Assembly: GCA_041655755.1 (NCBI GenBank)
Contig: JBBAEY010000030.1
Coordinates: 1 to 23,977 of the forward strand
DNA length: 23,977 nt
Direction: 5' to 3'
Source of the DNA: JAAYFT01 sp041655755
Lineage (GTDB): Bacteria; Bacillota; Clostridia; Tissierellales; Tissierellaceae
Shown one piece after another: positions 15,115 through 21,187 of the stretch (positions are counted from its first letter, which is position 1; every line of letters begins with the position of its first letter). Below the pieces are notes generated by a model. It had not been told where the DNA came from and ran no database searches. It worked only from the letters and a program-made list of their open reading frames with translations. A program made the position numbers and the translations under genes.

Positions 15115-16131
15115 TTGAATATAAAAGAGGTTGCCAGAAGAGCTGGCGTTTCAATTGCTACTGTGTCTAGAGTTATAAATAATACCGCCCCCGTAAGTCC
15201 AAAGTTACGTAAAAAGGTAGAGGATATTATTGAAGAAACTGGTTATCGCCCTAATGCCTTGGCCAAGGAATTGCAAAGTAATAAAACTAATACTATTGGT
15301 GTCTTGATTTCCGTAGAGGTTCTAGATCTTACGTCTCTGGGCAGCACCATCAATGCAATTACTGATGTGTTAAGGAAGAAAGGCTACAATCTTATGTTGG
15401 CAAATAGTAGATTTGACCAAAAAGAAGAATTAGACTACTTTAAAGTCTTTCAAGAAAAGCGAGTAGATGGTATCTTATACTTTGCTGTAAGTTTTACTGA
15501 TGACCACTATATCATGCTAAAAAAATATCCCATCCCCATTGTAATGATTGGACAGGAAAACGACCGCCTAAATCTTCCATGTATTTTACAGGATAACTAT
15601 AATGCGGCAATGGATGCCACTAAATATTTAATCGAAATGGGTCATGTAGATATAGGTTATATTGGTTTGCCTGAATATGACGCTGCTGCAGGATTAGAAA
15701 GGCGAAGGGGATTTGAAGCGGCTATGAAGGCCAGTAATTTAACTATTAATCCCGACTTTTTAGATGAAGGGGACTTTTCAATTGAAAGCGGCTATAATTC
15801 TATGAAAAGAATTATAAAAAGAACCGATAGAAGGCTAACTGCTATTTTTGCAGCAACTGACTTCATGGCCTTAGGTGCTATCCACTACCTCCATGAAATA
15901 GGCCTAACAGTACCTGACCACATTTCAATTATTGGATTCGACGATGTGGATGTGGCTGCCTATATAAATCCACCTCTAACCACTATCCATTCGGATAATG
16001 ACACCGTCGGTCGACAGGCTGCAGAGCTTTTGCTACAAATTATAGAGAAACAAGAAATTCCCTACAGTAAATTTGTGGCGGGCTATAAACTAATGCTGAG
16101 GAAAAGCGTCAAGGATATAAGGCCCCTCTAA
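15115..16131 (+). CDS. LacI-family transcriptional regulator (divergent to sugar operon)
   Basis: The protein has 338 residues. The N-terminal helix-turn-helix is typical (IKEVARRAGVSIATVSRVIN, about 3-22), followed by the hinge helix region with GYRPNALAKELQSNKT and a periplasmic-binding-like effector domain (from about residue 60) with conserved segments such as VDGILY, GHVDIGYIG, TAIFAATDFMALGA and ISIIGFDDVD. It most likely represses the divergent sugar operon in the absence of the sugar. The computed frame begins at GTG 15106, but that GTG is part of the AGGAAGTGA ribosome binding site; the TTG at 15115 is 5 bases after it and gives the usual LacI N-terminus, so TTG is chosen. It is the only plus-strand gene in the window. 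The effector is not evident. Confidence 0.9.
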   Translation: MNIKEVARRAGVSIATVSRVINNTAPVSPKLRKKVEDIIEETGYRPNALAKELQSNKTNTIGVLISVEVLDLTSLGSTINAITDVLRKKGYNLMLANSRFDQKEELDYFKVFQEKRVDGILYFAVSFTDDHYIMLKKYPIPIVMIGQENDRLNLPCILQDNYNAAMDATKYLIEMGHVDIGYIGLPEYDAAAGLERRRGFEAAMKASNLTINPDFLDEGDFSIESGYNSMKRIIKRTDRRLTAIFAATDFMALGAIHYLHEIGLTVPDHISIIGFDDVDVAAYINPPLTTIHSDNDTVGRQAAELLLQIIEKQEIPYSKFVAGYKLMLRKSVKDIRPL

Positions 16132-16135
16132 GAAT

Positions 16136-16171
16136 AGATCCTGTGACACTTATATAGATGTTACAGGATCT
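16136..16171. repeat. Long inverted repeat between the LacI-family gene and the antitoxin remnant
   Basis: AGATCCTGTGACA and TGTTACAGGATCT form a 13-bp hairpin (one G-T pair) around a 10-base loop. It begins 5 bases after the stop codon of the LacI-family gene and contains the last codons and stop of the antitoxin remnant on the other strand. It has no clear T-run on either side. It may serve as a 3' end structure for the convergent transcripts. Confidence 0.6.
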
Positions 16172-16334
16172 GAAATTACAAGACCTGGTCTATATACTTT
16201 TTGTTTATGTCCCTCAATACTTATATCAAAGCTAATACTTTCAAAATTGCTTTCATCAACATTCAACTCATCTAATATTGTTTTGGACAAAGGTATAGCC
16301 ACACTATTACCCATCTTACCAGATTAACATTCAT
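16150..16334 (-). pseudogene. MazE/AbrB-type antitoxin, frameshifted
   Basis: On the minus strand an AGAGGTG site and ATG (16334) begin a frame reading MNVNLVRW, which then runs out of frame. After one missing G in the run at 16309-16313 (TGGGT instead of TGGGGT) the next frame continues as GNSVAIPLSKTILDELNV and further to a TAA at 16152-16150. Joined, they would give about 61 residues and match the swapped-hairpin DNA-binding fold at the N-terminus of MazE/AbrB antitoxins (pattern RWGNSxAIxxP). No toxin gene follows; the stop is only 18 bases from the end of the convergent LacI-family gene. The gene is therefore an orphan and broken, unless the missing base is a sequencing error. Confidence 0.72.
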
Positions 16335-16365
16335 ATAAAACACCTCTATTCAATATGCATCATTT

Positions 16366-16397
16366 AAAAAAACCCACCAAGCTTCTGCCGGTGGGTT
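16366..16397 (-). terminator. Intrinsic terminator of rplM-rpsI
   Basis: On the minus strand AACCCACC (16397-16390) pairs with GGTGGGTT (16378-16371), and the run of T continues to 16366. It stands 29 bases after the rpsI stop codon. It ends the conserved ribosomal gene block of this window. Confidence 0.93.
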
Positions 16398-16426
16398 GAT
16401 TCTGTTTGTAATATATGTGTTAGTCT

Positions 16427-16819
16427 CTATCTCTTACTAAATTGTGGAGATCTCCTGGCCTTCTTCAAGCCATATTTCTTTCTTTCCTTCATCCTTGAAT
16501 CCCTTGTTAAATACCCTGCCTTCTTAAGTATAGGTCTTAGTTCTTCATCTGCCTTAAGTAATGCCCTTGCTACTCCATGTCTTATGGCACCTGCTTGGCC
16601 TGTGAATCCGCCACCATTAACATTTACAACGACATTGTATTTATCTAATGTTTCAGTAAGGGTTAGGGGCTCTCTAGCAATTACCCTCAAGGTTTCATAG
16701 TCAAAATATTCATCTATATTTCTTTTATTTATATTGAAATCACCATTGCCTGGTACTAATCTTACTCTAGCAACAGAAGTTTTTCTTCTTCCAGTTCCAA
16801 AATATTGTAAACTAGCCAT
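16427..16819 (-). CDS. rpsI: 30S ribosomal protein S9 (uS9)
   Basis: The protein has 130 residues, the usual length of S9. It begins with the typical YFGTGRRKTSVARVRL and ends with the conserved basic tail RRSPQFSKR, whose last residues reach the P-site tRNA. The region GGGFTGQAGAIRHGVARAL (about 68-86) is also diagnostic. It follows rplM by 26 bases with a GGAGG site, as in most bacteria, and is closed by the terminator at 16366-16397. Confidence 0.98.
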   Translation of the reverse strand: MASLQYFGTGRRKTSVARVRLVPGNGDFNINKRNIDEYFDYETLRVIAREPLTLTETLDKYNVVVNVNGGGFTGQAGAIRHGVARALLKADEELRPILKKAGYLTRDSRMKERKKYGLKKARRSPQFSKR

Positions 16820-16845
16820 TTACAGTCCTCCTTTCAACCTAGATA

Positions 16846-17274
16846 TTATAATTCGTATATTTCAGGTTTTTGAGCTTCGTGATTGTGCTCAGCTCCGCTA
16901 TAAACTTTCATCTTCTTTATCATTTTTCTTCCTAAACTGCTCTTTGGAAGCATTCCTTTAACTGCTAATTCTATAACCTTCTCTGGCTTCTCCGCCATCA
17001 TCCTCTTATAAGGAATTTGCCTATCTCCACCTGGATAACCAGTATGGTAGAAATGGGTTTTTTGCTCTAATTTTCTTCCAGTTAATTTGACTTTATCTGC
17101 ATTTATAATAATAACAAAGTCACCTGTGTCTACGTGGGGAGTATAAATTGGCTTATTCTTTCCACTTAATATTTGGGATACTTCAGAAGCCAATCTCCCA
17201 AGTACTTTGTTTTCAGCGTCTATAAGATACCATTTTCTATCAACTTCGTTTGTCTTAGCCATAAAGCTTTTCAT
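16846..17274 (-). CDS. rplM: 50S ribosomal protein L13 (uL13)
   Basis: The protein has 142 residues, the normal length. Family hallmarks are RKWYLIDAENKVLGRLAS near the N-terminus, GDFVIIINADKVKLTG (about 51-66), the YHTGYPGG segment and the MLPKSSLGRKM segment near the C-terminus. ATG at 17274 is preceded by AAGGAGGG and is preferred over the internal Met at residue 5. It has its own promoter (17353-17381) and a structured leader, and L13 is known in Firmicutes to control its own operon through the leader RNA. Confidence 0.98.
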   Translation of the reverse strand: MKSFMAKTNEVDRKWYLIDAENKVLGRLASEVSQILSGKNKPIYTPHVDTGDFVIIINADKVKLTGRKLEQKTHFYHTGYPGGDRQIPYKRMMAEKPEKVIELAVKGMLPKSSLGRKMIKKMKVYSGAEHNHEAQKPEIYEL

Positions 17275-17280
17275 TCTTTT

Positions 17281-17340
17281 CCCTCCTTATACCAACCTTG
17301 TCTTCTATATGTTAAAAAGGTTCCGGGGTTTCCTTTTAAA
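17281..17340 (-). promoter_or_regulatory. Candidate L13 leader with alternative hairpins
   Basis: In the rplM 5' leader TTAAAAGG (17339-17332) can pair with CCTTTTTAA (17320-17312, one bulged T). The middle segment AACCTT (17322-17317) can instead pair with AAGGTT (17299-17294), 5 bases before the AAGGAGGG ribosome binding site (17288-17281). The two hairpins exclude each other. This is consistent with an autoregulatory L13 leader; I could not match it base by base to the known leader family. Confidence 0.5.
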
Positions 17341-17352
17341 ACACTATAGTAT

Positions 17353-17381
17353 ATTCTAATACATGTATTTATCAATGTCAA
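17353..17381 (-). promoter_or_regulatory. Sigma-A-type promoter of rplM-rpsI
   Basis: On the minus strand -35 TTGACA (17381-17376) and -10 TAGAAT (17358-17353) are 17 bases apart. The -35 box touches the 3' arm of the hairpin at the end of truA. The leader from here to the rplM start codon is about 70 bases. Confidence 0.82.
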
Positions 17382-17408
17382 GAGGTTTTTATGGGTAAAA
17401 AACCTCTT
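17380..17408 (-). other. Stem-loop across the truA stop codon
   Basis: AAGAGGTTTTT (17408-17398 on the minus strand) pairs perfectly with AAAAACCTCTT (17390-17380), 11 bp with a 7-base loop. It includes the last truA codons and part of the stop codon. No U-run follows; the next bases are the -35 box of the rplM promoter. It may be a weak terminator or an mRNA end-protecting structure. Confidence 0.6.
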
Positions 17409-18126
17409 TTAAAAATAGTCCCTGTGGCGGGGCTGTTGGCCCTGCATTTTTTCTTTTTCTGCTTGCAATAATCTGCTCTATATCTTTTGGATCAATCTTT
17501 CCATAGCCTACATATAAGAGTGTTCCTACTATTATCCTAATCATATTTCTTAAAAAACTATTTCCCTCTATTTCAAAGTCTACTAGGTCCCCTTTTCTTC
17601 CTATGGATATTTGATTAATGGTCCTAATAGTGCTATTTACTTCAGAATTAGCTGCCATAAAAGCTGCAAAATCGTGGCTGCCAATAAAATACTTTGATCC
17701 TTCTATCATCTTATCCATATCTATATTGTAGGGCACATGATAGGCAAAATTCCTATATATTGCCCTAGGGAGTTCCCCATTGTATACAAGGTATTTATAT
17801 ACCTTGCCCACAGCATCAAACCTTGAATGAAAGTTTAAATCCACCTCTTCTGAATCTACTATGCTTATATCATCTGGCAAGTATAACTTCAAGGCATGCT
17901 TATATCTATCTCCAGGAATTGACCTATTTGTCCTGAAATTTGCTACTTGACCTAGGGCGTGGACTCCAGCGTCAGTTCTCCCAGAGCCTATTAACTTGAC
18001 TTTTTCATTTAGTAGTTCACCGAGGGCAGCTTCTAATAGCTCCTGTATTGCAAGGGCATTTTCTTGCTTTTGCCAGCCAGAATAATTAGTGCCTTCATAT
18101 TCTATAGTCAATTTAATATTTTTCAT
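17389..18126 (-). CDS. truA: tRNA pseudouridine(38-40) synthase TruA
   Basis: The protein has 245 residues, the typical length of TruA, which converts uridines 38-40 of many tRNAs to pseudouridine. The catalytic Asp52 is in GRTDAGVHA (49-57). Other TruA features are the start IEYEGTNYSGWQKQ and the later RTINQISI and FLRNMIRIIVGTLLYVG segments. It comes 7 bases after ecfT, in the same order as in B. subtilis (ybxA-ybaE-ybaF-truA), and ends next to the rplM promoter. It is probably on the transcript of the ECF genes. Confidence 0.97.
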   Translation of the reverse strand: MKNIKLTIEYEGTNYSGWQKQENALAIQELLEAALGELLNEKVKLIGSGRTDAGVHALGQVANFRTNRSIPGDRYKHALKLYLPDDISIVDSEEVDLNFHSRFDAVGKVYKYLVYNGELPRAIYRNFAYHVPYNIDMDKMIEGSKYFIGSHDFAAFMAANSEVNSTIRTINQISIGRKGDLVDFEIEGNSFLRNMIRIIVGTLLYVGYGKIDPKDIEQIIASRKRKNAGPTAPPQGLFLKEVFYP

Positions 18127-18133
18127 AATTCAC

Positions 18134-18931
18134 CTAGATAAATCTTGTACTTACAATAAATCCAAAAAATACTGTCATTGATACTAGGGCTCCGATATCC
18201 TTCCTATCCAGCTTTAATTCGTTTAGTCTAGTTCTATTATCTCCACCCCGATAGCACCTTGCCTCCATGGCTGTTGCCAGTTCATCAGCCCTCCTAAATG
18301 CATTTATAAATAGGGGTACCAACAAGGGAACTAAATTCTTGGCCCTATTTAATATATTGCCCGACTCAAAATCAGCACCCCTAGCCATTTGTGCCTTCAT
18401 TATCTTGTCTGTCTCTTCCAATAGTGTGGGAATAAATCTTAGGGCTATTGTCATCATCATTGCCAATTCGTGGGCAGGTAGGCCTATCCTTTTTAAGGGG
18501 GTTAATAGCTTCTCTATGCCGTCAGTTAGGGCTATAGGGGATGTGGTTAGTGTAAGGAGTGAAGTCCCTGTTATGAGGAATATTAGCCTTATGGCCATGA
18601 AAAATCCTAGCCTTAGCCCTTCCTTGGTTATGGTCAATGGGCCTAGCTCAAATATTACCTCTCCCCTTGTCATGAATATATTGATGAAAAATGTAATTAG
18701 TATAATAAATAATAGCGGTCTGATTCCCTTTAGTATAAACTTTAGGGGAACCTTGGAAATCTTCACTACCAAGAGTATAAAGCCTAAAATAAATATATAG
18801 GGAGTGAAGTCCCTTATGAAAAACAGGGAAAATATAAAAAGGGAGACTATGATAATTTTTATCCTAGGGTCCAGTTTATGGATTAAGGTATTGCCTGGAA
18901 AATATTGACCTATTGTTATATCCTTAAGCAT
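18134..18931 (-). CDS. ecfT: Energy-coupling factor transporter membrane protein EcfT
   Basis: This membrane protein of 265 residues couples the two ATPases to the substrate-binding S components of ECF vitamin/cofactor importers. It has several hydrophobic segments (about 27-57, 72-88, 112-130 and the C-terminus) and the two cytoplasmic coupling motifs: ARG (183-185) and ARCYRG (224-229), which contact the ATPases. It overlaps ecfA2 by 8 bases and precedes truA by 7. No S component is encoded here, as is usual for the shared module, so the vitamins carried are set by genes elsewhere. Confidence 0.96.
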   Translation of the reverse strand: MLKDITIGQYFPGNTLIHKLDPRIKIIIVSLFIFSLFFIRDFTPYIFILGFILLVVKISKVPLKFILKGIRPLLFIILITFFINIFMTRGEVIFELGPLTITKEGLRLGFFMAIRLIFLITGTSLLTLTTSPIALTDGIEKLLTPLKRIGLPAHELAMMMTIALRFIPTLLEETDKIMKAQMARGADFESGNILNRAKNLVPLLVPLFINAFRRADELATAMEARCYRGGDNRTRLNELKLDRKDIGALVSMTVFFGFIVSTRFI

Positions 18932-19787
18932 CTTTCTTTCTCCTTAAATATTTTAGTAACTCTTCCTTTGCTTCTTCCACTGTCAGTATGGTGTCCCTGA
19001 TAGTTTCTTCTTTTTCCCTTAACTTCTTCATCAATTTTGTTATCTGTGGCACTCCAAGTCCCATCTTTTCTAGTTCATCTGCCCTCTTAAATACTTCCCT
19101 AGTCTTATCGTCCATTTCTATCTTGCCCCTGTGCATAACCAGTATTCTATCTACTAGCTTGGCTATATCCTCCATGCTATGGGATACTAGGATTATGGTT
19201 ATCTTTTCTTTTTTGTATAGTTTCTGAATCTCCCCTAGTATTTCATCTCTTCCCCTAGGGTCTAGTCCTGCAGTTGGCTCATCCAATATAAGGACCTTTG
19301 GCTTCATTGCTATTACACCAGCTATGGCTACTCTCCTTTTTTGTCCTCCACTCAATTCAAAGGGGGATCTATCCTTTAAGGAAGTATATTCAAGGCCTAC
19401 TAGTTCCATGGCCTCCATTACCCTTTTTTCTACCTGCTCCTCCTTTAGGCCTAAATTTTTCGGTCCAAAGGCAATATCCCTATATACTGTTTCTTCAAAT
19501 AATTGATGCTCTGGATATTGGAATACTAGTCCAACCTTTTGTCTTATTTCCTTTAGGTTTGCATCCTTGTCTGCAATGTTTACCCCATCTACTATAATAT
19601 CACCAGATGTAGGCTTAATTAGACCGTTTAAATGCTGTACCAAAGTGGACTTTCCAGAGCCTGTATGACCTATCAGCCCTATGAATTCTCCTTCTTTGAC
19701 TTCTAGGCTTATCTGGTCTAATGCCTTTTTTTCAAAGGGCGTATTTGGATTATATATAAATGTTAGTTTGTTTAATTTTATTGTCAT
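18924..19787 (-). CDS. ecfA2: ECF transporter ATPase EcfA2
   Basis: This ATPase of 287 residues is the second in the ECF module. Walker A is GHTGSGKST (40-48), then YPEHQLFEETVYRDIAFGPKNLG, typical of EcfA2/EcfA' proteins, signature LSGGQKRR, and Walker B with VLILDEPTAGLDP. Its start codon overlaps the ecfA1 stop by 4 bases (ATGA), so the two are translated together and expected to form a heterodimer. In B. subtilis the matching gene is ybaE. Confidence 0.96.
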   Translation of the reverse strand: MTIKLNKLTFIYNPNTPFEKKALDQISLEVKEGEFIGLIGHTGSGKSTLVQHLNGLIKPTSGDIIVDGVNIADKDANLKEIRQKVGLVFQYPEHQLFEETVYRDIAFGPKNLGLKEEQVEKRVMEAMELVGLEYTSLKDRSPFELSGGQKRRVAIAGVIAMKPKVLILDEPTAGLDPRGRDEILGEIQKLYKKEKITIILVSHSMEDIAKLVDRILVMHRGKIEMDDKTREVFKRADELEKMGLGVPQITKLMKKLREKEETIRDTILTVEEAKEELLKYLRRKKDA

Positions 19788-20617
19788 AGCAATTCCACCA
19801 ATTCTTCTATTGATAGTATATCATTTCTTATATTTATGCCTTCTTTTCTAAGCTCGTATGCCAATTCGGTTACTTGGGGTACATCCAATCCCAGTTCCTT
19901 TACTTTCTCTACCTGACTAAATATTTCCTTGGGTGTGCCCTCCATGACTACACTTCCCTCTTCCATTACCAGTATCCTATCTGCTTCAACTGCTTCGTCC
20001 ATGTAGTGGGTTATGAGTATTATTGTCTTGTTTTCTACCCTATTTAGCTTTTTGATTGTATTCATGACCTCTATTCTCCCAGTTGGGTCAAGCATGGCAG
20101 TCGGCTCATCTAGTATGATACAATCCGGATTCATGGCCAATATACCGGCTATGGCCACTCTTTGTTTTTGTCCACCTGATAATAAATGGGGGGCATGGCT
20201 TTTATATTCCACCATTTCAACTACTTCCAAGGCCCTATCTACTCTTTCTCTTATTTCTTTTGGTGGAATTCCCAGGTTTTCCGGTCCAAAGGCTACATCT
20301 TCTTCTACTATGGTAGCCACTATTTGGTTGTCTGGATTTTGAAATACCATTCCTGCTTTTTCACGGATATTCCAGATGTCTTCCTGATCCTTTGTATTCA
20401 TACCCATTACCTGAACTTCTCCACTAGAGGGCGTGATTAAACCATTCATCAATTTTGCCAGTGTGGATTTCCCCGAGCCATTGTGTCCCAAAATTACAAG
20501 AAATTCTCCCTTTTCTATCTCTAGACTTATTTTCTTTACGGCTTGTTGAATGCTATCATCTATTAAAGACTTATATTCATATGTTACCTCTTCAATTTTT
20601 ATCATGATATCCTTCAT
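19784..20617 (-). CDS. ecfA1: ECF transporter ATPase EcfA1
   Basis: This ATPase of 277 residues is the first in the ECF module. Walker A is GHNGSGKST (44-52), then VFQNPDNQIVATIVEEDVAFGPENLG, typical of EcfA1, signature LSGGQKQR and Walker B CIILDEPTAMLDP. The first ATG (20617) has GAGG seven bases upstream; a second Met at residue 5 is less well placed. It is the first gene after the rplQ terminator, with a candidate promoter at 20686-20714. Its place behind rplQ is conserved across Firmicutes. Confidence 0.96.
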   Translation of the reverse strand: MKDIMIKIEEVTYEYKSLIDDSIQQAVKKISLEIEKGEFLVILGHNGSGKSTLAKLMNGLITPSSGEVQVMGMNTKDQEDIWNIREKAGMVFQNPDNQIVATIVEEDVAFGPENLGIPPKEIRERVDRALEVVEMVEYKSHAPHLLSGGQKQRVAIAGILAMNPDCIILDEPTAMLDPTGRIEVMNTIKKLNRVENKTIILITHYMDEAVEADRILVMEEGSVVMEGTPKEIFSQVEKVKELGLDVPQVTELAYELRKEGINIRNDILSIEELVELL

Positions 20618-20659
20618 TCTAGTACCTCATTTCAGTTACAATTTCCTATTATGGAAATC

Positions 20660-20678
20660 TATGATTATTATCATTACC
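20660..20678 (-). promoter_or_regulatory. Fur-box-like sequence upstream of ecfA1
   Basis: GGTAATGATAATAATCATA on the minus strand agrees with the classical 19-base Fur consensus at 15 positions. It begins 8 bases after the -10 box of the candidate ecfA1 promoter, that is, over the expected transcript start. In AT-rich DNA chance matches occur and ECF modules are not typical Fur targets, so the call is weak. Confidence 0.25.
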
Positions 20679-20742
20679 ACACTATAATATAACACAAATA
20701 CGTAAAATTAACAATTAGGAAATTAAGCGTTTGACCTACCAT
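20674..20742 (-). CDS. Possible 22-residue hydrophobic peptide upstream of ecfA1
   Basis: A GGGAGG site (20757-20752) and an ATG nine bases later (20742) open a short frame that ends with TAA at 20676-20674. The peptide would be hydrophobic over most of its length (LNFLIVNF, YLCYIIVW). The ribosome binding site is in the loop, and the start codon close to the 3' arm, of the hairpin at 20732-20784. The frame also runs through the candidate ecfA1 promoter, so a transcript covering it would need another start or read-through of the rplQ terminator. It may be chance. Confidence 0.2.
   Translation of the reverse strand: MVGQTLNFLIVNFTYLCYIIVW
20686..20714 (-). promoter_or_regulatory. Candidate promoter of ecfA1-ecfA2-ecfT-truA
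   Basis: On the minus strand TTGTTA (20714-20709) and TATATT (20691-20686) are 17 bases apart. The match is moderate. Because a strong terminator lies between rplQ and this operon, a promoter is needed in this gap and this is the best candidate seen. Confidence 0.5.
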
Positions 20743-20784
20743 CGATTTCTTCCTCCCTTCGGTCGAATAAATCGGGTTAGGTCA
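20732..20784 (-). other. Unassigned long hairpin between rplQ terminator and ecfA1
   Basis: On the minus strand TGACCTA (20784-20778) pairs with TAGGTCA (20738-20732), then after small bulges CC with GG and CGATTT with AAATCG, about 15 bp in total. The loop of about 20 bases is purine-rich and holds GGGAGGAAG. It starts one base beyond the T-run of the rplQ terminator. It has no T-run of its own and matches no RNA family I recognise. Confidence 0.5.
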
Positions 20785-20785
20785 T

Positions 20786-20816
20786 AAAAAGAGGACTAAG
20801 TTAAAACTTAATCCCC
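20786..20816 (-). terminator. Intrinsic terminator of the ribosomal/rpoA operon
   Basis: On the minus strand GGGGATTAAGTT (20816-20805) pairs with AACTTAGTCCTC (20802-20791) over 12 bp, two of them G-U only in this direction, and is followed by TTTTTAT. It begins 6 bases after the rplQ stop codon. Confidence 0.9.
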
Positions 20817-20822
20817 TACTAT

Positions 20823-21164
20823 TTATACTAGTTCTATGATAGCCATTTCTGCAGCGTCTCCGCGTCGAGGCCCTAGCTTTAGGACTCTCGTATAACCACC
20901 ATTTCTTTCTGCATAATTTGGTCCAATTTCATCAAATAATTTCTTGACTACGCTTTCATCGTATACATAGGCTAAGACTTGACGTCTTGCATGTAGATCT
21001 CCTCTTTTAGCAAGTGTAATCATTTTATCTGTCATTCTCTTTGTCTCCTTAGCTCTAGTAACTGTAGTTTCAATCCTACCATTCCTTAGTAGAGATGTCA
21101 CTAGATTTCTAAGCATTGCCTTTCTATGATCTGTAGGGCGACCAAGTTTTCTTAATGTTGCCAC
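20823..21164 (-). CDS. rplQ: 50S ribosomal protein L17 (bL17)
   Basis: The protein has 113 residues, the usual length in Firmicutes. The N-terminus LGRPTDHRKAMLRNLVTSLL (about 7-26) and the internal TTVTRAKETKRMTDKMITLAKRG are diagnostic. The C-terminal part has GGYTRVLKLGPRRGDAAEM. It follows rpoA by 23 bases with an AGGAGG-like site and is the last gene of the operon. Confidence 0.98.
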   Translation of the reverse strand: MATLRKLGRPTDHRKAMLRNLVTSLLRNGRIETTVTRAKETKRMTDKMITLAKRGDLHARRQVLAYVYDESVVKKLFDEIGPNYAERNGGYTRVLKLGPRRGDAAEMAIIELV

Positions 21165-21187
21165 ATTTATCCCTCCTTTATGCCTTA

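Noticed and set aside
16132..16149. MazF-type toxin gene behind the antitoxin remnant
   Set aside because: Only 18 bases separate the remnant from the convergent LacI-family gene; no toxin frame exists there.
16136..16171. Intrinsic terminator of the LacI-family gene
   Set aside because: The stem is strong but no T-run follows on the plus strand, so it is listed only as an inverted repeat.
18267..18800. Long open frame (177 codons) on the plus strand
   Set aside because: It lies antisense inside ecfT, a clear membrane protein with conserved coupling motifs, and has no own features. Other plus-strand frames in this window, apart from the LacI-family gene, are shadows of the same kind.
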